Source of the DNA: Longitalea arenae
Lineage (GTDB): Bacteria; Bacteroidota; Bacteroidia; Chitinophagales; Chitinophagaceae
DNA length: 64,000 nt
Direction: 5' to 3'
Assembly: GCF_016924755.1 (NCBI RefSeq)
Contig: NZ_JAFFJX010000003.1
Coordinates: 186,001-250,000, forward strand
Below the pieces are notes generated by a model. The model saw only the letters and a list, made by a program, of their open reading frames with translations. It did not search any database and was not told the DNA's origin. Below are positions 8,697 through 17,215 of the stretch, one piece after another (the first letter of the stretch is position 1; the number at the start of each line of letters is the position of its first letter). A program made the translations under genes and the position numbers.

Positions 8697-10601
8697 ATGG
8701 ATTATTTTAAAAGGCTCCTGGATCTGCTGAGAACGGAACGTGAAGAAGACCGGCAATTGTATCTGAAACTTACGCAAACTACTTCTGTAGCCCATCGGAG
8801 GGCTAATGGACTTACCTGGTATCCCATCGCCATCCGCGACCAGGAAATGAGCCGCGGCGATTACCTTACCGTAGAGGTTGAACGCACTACCCACCACGAC
8901 ATTATTCACCAGTTCAGGTTCGGCATGCCTGCCGTACTCTTCTCTAACCACGATGCAGTATCGAATAAGGTCGAAGGCACCATCAATTTTGTGAATGGCA
9001 ACCGGCTGAAGATCACCCTGCGTACCGATGAGCTGCCCGATTGGGCCGGTGACGGAAAACTGGGCATCGATCTGCTTTTCGACGAGAACAGCTACGACGA
9101 AATGCAGAACGCCTGCAAACAGGCCATGGTGCTGGCTGAAAAACCGGTAGAAGGCCGCTTGATACAGATCCTCACCGGCAACAAAACACCCGGTTTTAAA
9201 CCGCTCCATGGTTTTGAACCAAGCAAAGCCTTAAACGCCTCGCAGCAAGCAGCTGTAGAAAAGATCCTTGAAGCAAATGATCTGGCCATTGTGCATGGTC
9301 CGCCGGGAACGGGTAAAACCACAACCATCGTGCAGGCGATCAAAGCCATGATCAAAAGAGATAATCAGCAAATCCTGGTGGTGGCGCCCAGCAATACCGC
9401 GGTTGACCTGCTCAGTGAAAAATTAAGCGATGAAGGGTTGAACGTCTTGCGGGTGGGTAACCCCGCCCGCGTATCGGAACGCCTGTTATCGCTGACCCTC
9501 GACTACAAGATGGCCGAACACAGCCATATGAAAGAGATCAAGCGGCTGAAGAAACAGGCTTCGGCCTATCTCGATATGGCGCATAAATACAAAAGACATT
9601 TTGGAAAGGCAGAACGCGACCAGCGCAAGGCCCTGTTTGCGGAAGCGCGCAATATCATGAAAGACGTTGATCAGTCGGAACAATATATCATCAATGACCT
9701 GGTAGCAAAAGCCCAGGTGATCACCGCTACCCTGGTGGGCGCCAACCATTATACGGTTCGCAACCTGAAGTTCAATACCGTGGTGATCGATGAAGCCGGA
9801 CAGGCCCTTGAACCGGCCTGCTGGATCCCTATCCTGAAAGCGCAAAAACTGGTGCTGGCCGGTGACCATTGTCAGTTGCCCCCTACCGTTAAAAGTACCG
9901 AAGCCGCTCAAAACGGACTCGCCACTACCCTGCTCGAAAAATGCGTGGCCCTGCATCCGCAATCGGTAGTATTGCTCGAAGAACAGTACCGCATGAACGA
10001 AATGATCATGGGGTATTCCTCTTCTACTTTTTATGCCGACCGACTGAAAGCGCATGCATCGGTAGCCCGGCATGTGCTGTTCAACAACGACAGCCCGCTT
10101 GTGTTTGTAGATACAGCCGGTTGTGGTTTCGATGAGAAGACGGAACAAACGAGCACCTACAATCCGGAAGAAGCGGCTTTCCTCTTCCGCCATCTTACAC
10201 AGCTGGTATCGGCGCTGGACAGTCATTATAAACCCGAGCACTTTCCCAGCATTGCCATCATTTCTCCGTATAAGCAACAGATCGATACGCTCAAAGAACA
10301 GTTCCTGAGCTCGCCGGCCCTGCAGGCGTATGAACATAAGATCGCCATTAATACCATCGACAGCTTCCAGGGACAGGAGCGCGATATTGTATATATCAGT
10401 ATGACCCGCAGCAATCCCGACAGCCGCATCGGTTTTCTGAGTGATATCCGGCGCATGAATGTGGCAATGACCCGGGCCCGCAAAAAGCTGGTTGTTATTG
10501 GCGATAGCGCTACCCTGTCACAGTTCCCCTTCTATTCTGATTTTATAAGCTGGGCACAGGAGCGGAATGCCTATCAAAGCGCCTGGGAGTTTGTGGAGTA
10601 A
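8697..10601 (+). CDS. Superfamily 1 helicase, SMUBP-2/Upf1-like
   Basis: A 634-residue ATP-dependent DNA or RNA helicase, similar in length and layout to bacterial IGHMBP2-like proteins. Motif I is GPPGTGKTTTIVQ near residue 203. Motif II is VIDEAGQALEPA near 364, motif III LAGDHCQLPPT near 388, and the Q/V region NTIDSFQGQERDIVYIS near 558. Motif VI is NVAMTRARKKLVVIGD near 588. The N-terminal ~170 residues match the beta-barrel domain that precedes the helicase core in this family. It is a single-gene unit with no obvious partner; a role in nucleic-acid repair or RNA handling is known for relatives only. Confidence 0.93.
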   Translation: MDYFKRLLDLLRTEREEDRQLYLKLTQTTSVAHRRANGLTWYPIAIRDQEMSRGDYLTVEVERTTHHDIIHQFRFGMPAVLFSNHDAVSNKVEGTINFVNGNRLKITLRTDELPDWAGDGKLGIDLLFDENSYDEMQNACKQAMVLAEKPVEGRLIQILTGNKTPGFKPLHGFEPSKALNASQQAAVEKILEANDLAIVHGPPGTGKTTTIVQAIKAMIKRDNQQILVVAPSNTAVDLLSEKLSDEGLNVLRVGNPARVSERLLSLTLDYKMAEHSHMKEIKRLKKQASAYLDMAHKYKRHFGKAERDQRKALFAEARNIMKDVDQSEQYIINDLVAKAQVITATLVGANHYTVRNLKFNTVVIDEAGQALEPACWIPILKAQKLVLAGDHCQLPPTVKSTEAAQNGLATTLLEKCVALHPQSVVLLEEQYRMNEMIMGYSSSTFYADRLKAHASVARHVLFNNDSPLVFVDTAGCGFDEKTEQTSTYNPEEAAFLFRHLTQLVSALDSHYKPEHFPSIAIISPYKQQIDTLKEQFLSSPALQAYEHKIAINTIDSFQGQERDIVYISMTRSNPDSRIGFLSDIRRMNVAMTRARKKLVVIGDSATLSQFPFYSDFISWAQERNAYQSAWEFVE

Positions 10602-10700
10602 TATAGTTGGCAATGAGCAGTTGGCAATTTCCGATCGGCAAACTGCAGTTCTGTTACCAGCTACCGGTTACCAGTTACCGGGGCGCGGCCGTCAACCAAA
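10602..10700. repeat. Degenerate short tandem repeats between convergent genes
   Basis: The gap between the convergent helicase and ABC transporter genes is made of short repeated words: AGTTGGCAAT twice, then TACCAGCTACCGG, TTACCAGTTACCGG. The TTACCGG words match those at 2919-2946 and 59955-60065. No classic terminator is seen; the repeats may serve as spacer or as a weak bidirectional terminator. Confidence 0.65.
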
Positions 10701-12530
10701 TCAACTTTTCTCCAGGTACCGTTTCGCCTGCATATTGTATAGTTCCGCATACTTCTGCCCCAGTTGCATCAATTCGCGGTGTGAGCCGGATTCAACAATG
10801 CGGCCATGCTCGAGCAGGATGATCTTATCGGCATTTTTTACCGTGCTGAAGCGGTGCGTAATGAGTATGACCGTTTTCCCCTGCATATTCTGTTCAAGGG
10901 TGCTGAAGATCTTTTCTTCCGTCACCGCATCTATAGAAGCGGTAGGTTCATCGAGGATGGTGACTGGTGCATTTCGGTAAAACATTCTGGCCACGGCCAG
11001 CCGTTGGTGCTGCCCCTTCGACAGGTCAATGCCACCGGCAAATTCTTTCCAGATCAGCTGATCATAATCCCTGATAAAATCATCGGCGCCGGAGAACTGC
11101 GCGGCCTGTTGCAATCTTTTTTCTTTTTCTGCCGGCAACTCCCCATTCTCTTCAATGCGCCCTACGCCAATGGATTCGCGGATGGTCAAATTATAGACGG
11201 GAAAATCCTGGAACAAAATACCCAGCGCACTCTGCCAGTCTTCGAGATGAATGTCTTTCAAATTAATGCCGTTAATGAAAATATCCCCTTCCGTAGGATC
11301 ATAAATGCGGCAAAGCAATTTAATAAGCGTTGTTTTACCGGAACCATTTACGCCCACGATAGCTACTTTTTCGCCCGGCTTTATGGTAAATGAAAGATGC
11401 TGCAATACATAGGGCGTTTCCCCTTCTTCTGACGGATACCGGAAGCTGACATTCCTGCATTCGATCAGGGGCGGTTCGGTAAAATGCACCCTCACCGCAT
11501 GTTCTTTCGAAACAATGCGCGGCTGCATATCGAACAATTCAAACCAGCGGGCTGCATAGCGGGATGCTTCTTCTGCGTGCGAAATACTTTCAATATAGGC
11601 GTTGATGGTCTGGTAAAAACGTGTATACGTGGTAAATGCCAGTAATAAACCGCCCACAGCAATACGGTTGTTCAATGCTTCATGCGTCATGAGCCCAATG
11701 GCCGCCAGCAGGAAAATGAGGTACCAGAAGCTCATTACACCGTATGATATGGCCTTTTTCCGTTCGGCCACAATGATCTTGTTATGGTATGCCATTTTGC
11801 GGTCCCTGATCTGCGTTTTAAGCCATTGCTGCAACTTGAGCAAAATAACATCCACGGCCTTTTGCAATTCTTCAAAATGCGAAATGCGGTTGTGAATAAT
11901 GCGGTGATCATCGACGGAAAAATGACGAATGCGGAAGACCTCCATGCTGTACTTCTTGTAAAAGAAATAGACCGGGGCCGCCGCCAGCACCGCAAACACC
12001 ACCAGCCAGTAATTCAGGGACCACAGGATGCCGATGGAAGTGATGATGCCGGCAAAATTCGTAGCTGTGTTGAAAAAGAAATCCTGCAGGTTCAACACAC
12101 TGCCCGTACCCCACTCCTTCGCACTGCGCAGCAGGTTCTGGTAAGAACTGCTTTCAATGGTGCCGATATCCAGTTTACCCTGCCGTTCGATCTTATACAG
12201 GTCGAACTGCACGCTTTGCTGCATGCGGAAGATCATGCGGTAATGCGAACCGATATTGCCTGTAATGAGCGGTACCAGGAAAGACAAACTCAGGATCACC
12301 GATTGATAAATGAGCTGACTGGTTTTACCCGTACCCTCTTTTATTTTGACGATCTCATCTACAATAGCGGCAAAACTGGTGAACTGCAGGTAAATAACAG
12401 CTCCCTGAAAGATATTCAACACCATGAGCAGAATCAGCAAACGCCTGTTCGTTTGCCAGGCAAAACCAATTGATTTATTGGCCACTGCAAACATGTTCCG
12501 GTACTTTTTCATTCCTCGCTCCTGTTTCAT
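10701..12530 (-). CDS. ABC transporter, fused permease and ATP-binding protein
   Basis: A 609-residue half-transporter of the exporter type. The N-terminal ~330 residues hold about six membrane segments. The ATPase domain follows, with Walker A VGVNGSGKTTLIK, Q-loop ILFQDFPVYN, signature LSKGQHQR, Walker B VTILDEPTAS and an H-loop in ILITHRFS. The signature reads LSKGQ instead of LSGGQ, a tolerated variant. It probably works as a homodimer exporting a lipid, peptide or drug. It is divergent from the SDR gene, and the two share a 129-bp region with two TetR-type operators, so it may be controlled by the same regulator. Confidence 0.9.
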   Translation of the reverse strand: MKQERGMKKYRNMFAVANKSIGFAWQTNRRLLILLMVLNIFQGAVIYLQFTSFAAIVDEIVKIKEGTGKTSQLIYQSVILSLSFLVPLITGNIGSHYRMIFRMQQSVQFDLYKIERQGKLDIGTIESSSYQNLLRSAKEWGTGSVLNLQDFFFNTATNFAGIITSIGILWSLNYWLVVFAVLAAAPVYFFYKKYSMEVFRIRHFSVDDHRIIHNRISHFEELQKAVDVILLKLQQWLKTQIRDRKMAYHNKIIVAERKKAISYGVMSFWYLIFLLAAIGLMTHEALNNRIAVGGLLLAFTTYTRFYQTINAYIESISHAEEASRYAARWFELFDMQPRIVSKEHAVRVHFTEPPLIECRNVSFRYPSEEGETPYVLQHLSFTIKPGEKVAIVGVNGSGKTTLIKLLCRIYDPTEGDIFINGINLKDIHLEDWQSALGILFQDFPVYNLTIRESIGVGRIEENGELPAEKEKRLQQAAQFSGADDFIRDYDQLIWKEFAGGIDLSKGQHQRLAVARMFYRNAPVTILDEPTASIDAVTEEKIFSTLEQNMQGKTVILITHRFSTVKNADKIILLEHGRIVESGSHRELMQLGQKYAELYNMQAKRYLEKS

Positions 12531-12579
12531 CGCATAATATTACCATTTTCCTGCCAATTTGTTAATACCGGAAATTTTA

Positions 12580-12612
12580 TTTGGAACATTCGTTCCAATA
12601 TGTATACATTTG
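12580..12612 (+). promoter_or_regulatory. Promoter of the SDR gene (TTTG-N21-TACATTTG)
   Basis: A -33 box TTTG at 12580-12583 and a -7 box TACATTTG at 12605-12612 are separated by 21 bp, a good match to the Bacteroidota housekeeping promoter. The -33 box overlaps operator 1 (12581-12598), and operator 2 (12615-12632) covers the expected transcription start. Confidence 0.65.
12581..12598. promoter_or_regulatory. TetR-type operator 1, TTGGAA-N6-TTCCAA
   Basis: A perfect inverted repeat, TTGGAA-CATTCG-TTCCAA, identical in arms and spacing to the site before the TetR gene (13424-13441). It overlaps the -33 region of the SDR promoter. It lies 50 bp from the ABC transporter start, so it could act on both divergent genes. 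Confidence 0.7.
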
Positions 12613-12614
12613 TA

Positions 12615-12632
12615 CCGGAATGATCGTTCCAA
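12615..12632. promoter_or_regulatory. TetR-type operator 2, CCGGAA-N6-TTCCAA
   Basis: A near-perfect copy of operator 1 (CCGGAA-TGATCG-TTCCAA) whose centre is 34 bp from that of operator 1. It sits just downstream of the -7 box, so bound repressor would bracket the SDR promoter from both sides. Confidence 0.65.
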
Positions 12633-12659
12633 TATCATTTACAACTTAATTTATCACTC

Positions 12660-13409
12660 ATGAACCGTTTACAAAATAAAACAGCCCTCATTACGGGCGG
12701 CAACAGCGGTATTGGTTTTGCTACCGCCAAAGAATTCCTGGAACAAGGCGCTACTGTGATCATAACCGGTAGAAACCAGGCCTCCCTCGATGAAGCCAAA
12801 CAAGCACTGCAGGGAAAAGTGTTCACCATTTTATCGAACAGCAGCAACCTGAACGATGTAAGAGCATTGCGTAAACAAGTAGAAGAAATAAGCCCGGCCC
12901 TTGATATCGTATTCATCAATGCCGGTATTGGCAAGTTCGCGCCCATAGAGGCGGTTACCGAGGAACATTATGACGAACAATTCAATGTCAATGTAAAAGG
13001 CGCTTATTTCACCATCCAGCAATTACTGCCCCTGATCAATGATGGCGGTTCCATCATCCTCAACACTTCGGTGAATGCACATATGGGTATGGCCAATTCG
13101 AGTGTATACTCTGCTACCAAAGCAGCGTTGCTCACCCTGGCCCGTACCCTCTCGGCCGAATTATTACACCGCAGAATAAGAGTGAACGCGATCAGTCCGG
13201 GCCCGGTGACCACCCCGATATTTGACAAACTAGGCATGGCCGCCGATGAAAAAGAAGGCTTAAAGACCGCCGTTCAAAGTAAAGTTCCCCTGGGCCGCTT
13301 CGGTGATCCGGCTGAAATTGCGCGGGTTGCCACCTTCTTCGCTTCCGACGACTCCACCTTTGTGCTGGGCACCGAGATCATTGCCGACGGTGGTATGATC
13401 ACATTGTAA
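12660..13409 (+). CDS. SDR family NAD(P)-dependent oxidoreductase
   Basis: A 249-residue short-chain dehydrogenase of the classical type. It has a cofactor-binding ITGGNSGIGFATA near residue 10, FINAGIG near 87, catalytic Ser in ILNTSVNAHMG near 139 and the active-site YSATK near 152. A C-terminal GTEIIADGGM matches the usual tail. It probably reduces a small aldehyde or ketone in the cytoplasm. It is followed 41 bp later by a TetR gene, and both carry the same operator, so it is likely an inducible detoxification enzyme. Confidence 0.92.
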   Translation: MNRLQNKTALITGGNSGIGFATAKEFLEQGATVIITGRNQASLDEAKQALQGKVFTILSNSSNLNDVRALRKQVEEISPALDIVFINAGIGKFAPIEAVTEEHYDEQFNVNVKGAYFTIQQLLPLINDGGSIILNTSVNAHMGMANSSVYSATKAALLTLARTLSAELLHRRIRVNAISPGPVTTPIFDKLGMAADEKEGLKTAVQSKVPLGRFGDPAEIARVATFFASDDSTFVLGTEIIADGGMITL

Positions 13410-13418
13410 AATTTGCGG

Positions 13419-13441
13419 TAATTTTGGAACAAAGATTCCAA
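13419..13441 (+). promoter_or_regulatory. TetR gene promoter box overlapped by operator 3
   Basis: TAATTTTG (13419-13426) matches TAnnTTTG, and the perfect inverted repeat TTGGAA-CAAAGA-TTCCAA (13424-13441) begins inside it. A -33 box is not clear. The layout predicts autorepression. The ATG at 13451 lies 9 bp after the operator, so the message would have a very short leader. Confidence 0.6.
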
Positions 13442-13450
13442 ATACAACCG

Positions 13451-14035
13451 ATGCCAAAGACAAAACAGTTCGACGAAACAGAAGTACTGCTAAAAGCCAA
13501 GGAGCTTTTTTGTGAAAAAGGATACAACGGTACTTCTATGGATGACCTGGTGCAGGCCACCGGTTTAAGCCGGTCGAGCATCTACGATACCTTCGGCGAC
13601 AAACATGGTCTGTTCATGAAAAGTCTTAACTATTACCGTTGCTCACAGCAGGGTGATTTGGAAAAGCAATGTACCCGGTCAGACAGCCCGAAAAAGAATA
13701 TCCGTGCCATTTTCGACTATTATATCAAGGATATCCTGGCCGACAGGGGCCGGAAGGGCTGTTTGCTGATCAATGTAAGCCTGGAACTGAGTGCGGTGGA
13801 TAAAGACGTAACAGCCATTTTCCAGTCGAATATGGAAGATATAGAGCAGGTGCTCAGTGCATTGATAAAAGAAGGGCAAAGCAAGGGCGAGATCTCGAAG
13901 AAATTTTCGCCCAAAGCATTGAGCCGGCATTTGTTCAACAGCCTGGCAGGCCTGCGGGTAACCGGTATGAACCGGCCCGATGCCGATGCATTGCGGGAAA
14001 TAGCGCGGATCGCGCTCTCCATCCTGGATGAATAA
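13451..14035 (+). CDS. TetR/AcrR family transcriptional regulator
   Basis: A 194-residue repressor. The N-terminal helix-turn-helix reads AKELFCEKGYNGTSMDDLV then ATGLSRSSIYDTFGDKHGLF, typical of TetR. A C-terminal ligand-binding and dimerisation domain of usual size follows. The start was set at the ATG at 13451 (MPKTKQF) because the upstream in-frame TTG (13424) is part of the operator. The same operator motif before this gene and before the SDR gene makes an autoregulated SDR/TetR pair the best reading. The inducer is unknown. Confidence 0.9.
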   Translation: MPKTKQFDETEVLLKAKELFCEKGYNGTSMDDLVQATGLSRSSIYDTFGDKHGLFMKSLNYYRCSQQGDLEKQCTRSDSPKKNIRAIFDYYIKDILADRGRKGCLLINVSLELSAVDKDVTAIFQSNMEDIEQVLSALIKEGQSKGEISKKFSPKALSRHLFNSLAGLRVTGMNRPDADALREIARIALSILDE

Positions 14036-14178
14036 ACGCTGAAAGTGAAGGCTGCATCCGCCAAAGGCGGACAGGCGCTTACCGCTTAACACAAAACGCT
14101 TAACGCGGAAAACAGGCCATGAGCATGGCGACCCGCGTTAGGCGTTTTGCTTTTTGCATTCCGCCCCGCCAAAGAACC

Positions 14179-14227
14179 ATAAACCACAAACCACAAACTA
14201 TAAACTATAAACTATAAACTATAAACC
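14179..14227. repeat. Tandem 7-mer ATAAACY/ACAAACY, seven copies
   Basis: Seven consecutive 7-mers (ATAAACC, ACAAACC, ACAAACT, then three ATAAACT and one ATAAACC) run up to the stop codon of the histidine kinase gene (complement of 14227-14229) without a gap. Upstream, the word CGCTTAACGC/CGCTTACCGCTTAAC recurs at 14088-14140. This is another member of the stop-adjacent repeat class. Confidence 0.85.
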
Positions 14228-16758
14228 TATTTATCAAAAACAACCCGCACCATACAACCCTGCCCCGGTGCGGTCTCGATATCTACCTTGCCATTGAACA
14301 CATCGGCGCGGTTGATGATATTATTCAACCCAATGCCCTTGCGTTTGGCATTCAGATCGAAACCTTTTCCATTGTCAACGATGGTGAGAATGAGTTTTTT
14401 ATTCTGTTCCTTGATACTGATGCCGATCTTGGTAGCATCGGCGTATTTCAGGATATTATTCATTTGCTCCTGTACCATCCGGTAGATGGTGAGCTTTAAA
14501 CCATAATCGAGTTTCGTTTCATCGAAGCCGCTATGATTGAAGCTTACATCAATTTTCTGCGCCCAGCGGATATCGCCGATCATATCCTCGATGGTCTCGA
14601 TGATACCCAGGTCTTCCGTACTGGGCGATACCAGCGATTTGGAGAGCTTGCGGATCTCTTCGATGGCCATATGAATATGTTCCGCCGCTTTGTTGGTAAA
14701 CTTTTCGCGCTCCTCTTCGGTTTCCAGGAAGGGAGACGACAAAAAGAGTTTGGCGGAAGCCAGGATCTGGTTCACGTTGTCATGCAGTTCCTTCCCTATT
14801 TCCGACCTCTCTTTTTCCTGGGTATTGATCGTATTGCGGGCGATCTGCCGCTGGTAATTCACTTTTTCTTCCGCCAGGCGGGCCTCCTGCTGCCGCAATT
14901 GTTCTTCTGCTTCTTTCTGGCTGGTAATATCATGCACCACACCGATCAATTTTTCGGGTTCCCCCAAATGATTAGTGAGCAGCTGACCCTGCGAATGAAC
15001 GATGCGAATGCTGCCGTCTGGCCGAACGATGCGGTGCTCGATATCGAAACCGCCCTTCCCTTCCACGGTTTTTTTAATGATGTTGCCTACATATTCCCTG
15101 TCATCCGGGTGAACAATTTCCAGGTCCAGCTTCGGGGAAGGGAATGAAGGTTGATATTCGTAACCGAAAATGCGGTATAGTTCTTCCGACCAAAAGACTT
15201 CACCCGTCTTCAGATCGCTTTCCCAGCTGCCGAGGCAGGCAATGCGTTCGGCCTGTTCCATCAAACGCTGGTTGTGCTCGATCTTTTCTTTGGATAACCT
15301 GCGTTCCGTACTGTCGATACCGATCGCAAAATAACCGCTGAGTTTACCTTTTTTATCAAACTGGGGTTGCGCCTGCAGGGTCACCCATACCTTGCGGCCC
15401 GATTTGGTGTACACCAGGATCTCGGTATCAAAAATGCGGGCAGCCGTCCTGTTTTCCAGCAGTTCTCTGATAGTATTAACATTCGTTTCTTCACCATATA
15501 AAAAGTCTTCCGGCCTTTTGCCTACGGCCTCTTCCAGCGTATATTCCGTTACCCTGGTGAAAGCGGCATTCACCCACTGGATCCTCCTGTCTACATCGGT
15601 GATCAGGATCGGGCTCAGGGTCTCGCTGGCGATATGGGAGAGTTTTTGTAATTCTTCTTCGACTTTTTTCTTGGCCGAGATATCGCGAATGATCGTACTC
15701 ATCCGCTGCTCGCCATTCAGATCGGTGAAGCAAACCGATGAGAACTCACTGGGAAAACGTTCGCCGTTCTTTTTGATGCTGATCTGTTCGCCCTGCACAT
15801 ACCCTTTTTTATTCCGTTCTTCAATCAGTTTTTTGAATTCATCGGTGAGCACGACGCAATCTTCCCGCCTCAGCTTTGTAAACTCTTCCTGGGTGTACCC
15901 AAACATTTCACAGGCTTTGTTATTCACTTCCAGGATGGAACCGTCGGGTTTACCCAGGATGAAAGCGTATAAACTGCTGTTGGCAATGGCCCGGTATTTG
16001 GTTTGGCCCACATAGATCATCTCCTCGGCCTTTTTCTGCTGGGTAATGTCCTGGAATGTGCCAAACAATTGAATGGTCTTATTGAAGATCTGTTTGGGCC
16101 GGCCAATAGCCCGCATCCATTTTACATCCGATTCACATTTGTTACAATCAAGTTCGATATTAAAAGGAATTCCTTTATCAACTGCCAGCTGTACTGCATC
16201 TATGAATTGCTGGTAGGCCTCCCTGCCAACAAATGAAAGTACATGCTCCCAGTTGATAGTAGTATATTTCTGTATACCAAGCAGTTTGTACATACCTTCT
16301 GTGCATGACAGGTGGTTGGTTTGCACATCGAGTAACCAACCGCCAATACCTGTTGCCAGTTCGGTTTCTTCGAGCAGTTGTTTATAATTATTGGTTTCCG
16401 TAATATCTGTTATGGAAGCGATCATATAGCGGTGATTATCCGGTTCAATGACCACATTTAATTTGCAGTATACGCCAAAGATGTGCCCGTCTTTTCGTTG
16501 TACGTGAAACTCACCGATGGTTTGTTTTGGAACGGGGGAAGCCATCGCCTCATTAAACGTGTATAAAGTGAAATCGCGTTGTTGTTCGGGCACCACCGAT
16601 AAAAAATGTCTGCCTATCAATTCCCGGCTGTTGTAGCCAAGCATTCGGCAATATGTTTCATTCACATCCAAAAAGAATCCCTCATGGTCAACCACCAATA
16701 CACCTACATCCAGAGAATTAAAAACAGCATTACTTACCGGATTTTTTGCATCACTCAT
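14227..16758 (-). CDS. Soluble multi-PAS sensor histidine kinase (HisKA_3 type)
   Basis: An 843-residue sensor kinase without membrane segments, so it probably senses a cytoplasmic signal. I count five PAS domains. They begin near VFNSLDVGVLVVD, ATGIGGWLLDVQTNH, YRAIANSSLYAFILG, SETLSPILITDVD and ERIACLGSWESDL. The dimerisation domain has the NarL-type phospho-acceptor EIGKELHDNVNQILASA, and the ATPase domain ends with VDNGKGFDLNAKRKGIGLNN. The ATG at 16758 (MSDAKNP) was chosen because the upstream extension to 16839 lacks domain character. No response regulator lies beside it, so it is an orphan kinase in this window. Confidence 0.9.
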   Translation of the reverse strand: MSDAKNPVSNAVFNSLDVGVLVVDHEGFFLDVNETYCRMLGYNSRELIGRHFLSVVPEQQRDFTLYTFNEAMASPVPKQTIGEFHVQRKDGHIFGVYCKLNVVIEPDNHRYMIASITDITETNNYKQLLEETELATGIGGWLLDVQTNHLSCTEGMYKLLGIQKYTTINWEHVLSFVGREAYQQFIDAVQLAVDKGIPFNIELDCNKCESDVKWMRAIGRPKQIFNKTIQLFGTFQDITQQKKAEEMIYVGQTKYRAIANSSLYAFILGKPDGSILEVNNKACEMFGYTQEEFTKLRREDCVVLTDEFKKLIEERNKKGYVQGEQISIKKNGERFPSEFSSVCFTDLNGEQRMSTIIRDISAKKKVEEELQKLSHIASETLSPILITDVDRRIQWVNAAFTRVTEYTLEEAVGKRPEDFLYGEETNVNTIRELLENRTAARIFDTEILVYTKSGRKVWVTLQAQPQFDKKGKLSGYFAIGIDSTERRLSKEKIEHNQRLMEQAERIACLGSWESDLKTGEVFWSEELYRIFGYEYQPSFPSPKLDLEIVHPDDREYVGNIIKKTVEGKGGFDIEHRIVRPDGSIRIVHSQGQLLTNHLGEPEKLIGVVHDITSQKEAEEQLRQQEARLAEEKVNYQRQIARNTINTQEKERSEIGKELHDNVNQILASAKLFLSSPFLETEEEREKFTNKAAEHIHMAIEEIRKLSKSLVSPSTEDLGIIETIEDMIGDIRWAQKIDVSFNHSGFDETKLDYGLKLTIYRMVQEQMNNILKYADATKIGISIKEQNKKLILTIVDNGKGFDLNAKRKGIGLNNIINRADVFNGKVDIETAPGQGCMVRVVFDK

Positions 16759-17151
16759 CGCAGAGAACTTACCCCGTTGAGATTTGGAATGTACTCGCAT
16801 ATCACCCTTTTTACCAACTCTGTGTAGCTGCCCCGGCATTTACCAAAGGCAGTAAAGTCAGTTTAATTAAATTATGTAAATATGAATCATCAGGTACAAG
16901 CCTCATGGCAGGCAGCTTGAAGGAACAGGTTGACAAAAGGATTTCCATTACAGGGAACCGGGATACGCAGGATTATTAAAAAAGCAGCAATAGATCGCGA
17001 ACATTGGTACCCGATAAATTTACTATTTTATCTAATATAAAGGCAGAAATTATTATGCCCTGCACGGGGTTTTATGCAGTTTATAAGCAGGTGGGCAAGT
17101 TTCGTGACCCTGATCACTTTACCGGTAAATATTTGTCAAAGAACGGGATAT
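16759..17151. other. Intergenic region before the histidine kinase
   Basis: About 390 bp without a credible gene. It should contain the promoter of the leftward kinase gene. I see no clear repeat, RNA gene or operator. It ends at the terminator hairpin of the DUF6807 gene. Confidence 0.5.
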
Positions 17152-17184
17152 AAAAAACAGTGGCACACCTCAACGGTGTGCCAC
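17152..17184 (-). terminator. Intrinsic terminator of the DUF6807 gene
   Basis: On the minus strand, a perfect 10-bp stem (GTGGCACACC/GGTGTGCCAC with a 5-nt loop) is followed by a run of six T. It lies 31 bp after the DUF6807 stop codon. Confidence 0.85.
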
Positions 17185-17215
17185 CTGGATGCATTATCAT
17201 TTAAATGCGATGTGA

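Noticed and set aside
9486-10337. Long open frame opposite the helicase gene
   Set aside because: It is antisense to a fully motif-supported helicase and shows no domain of its own.
14533-15147. Open frame opposite the histidine kinase
   Set aside because: It is antisense to PAS and kinase domains and has no recognisable features.
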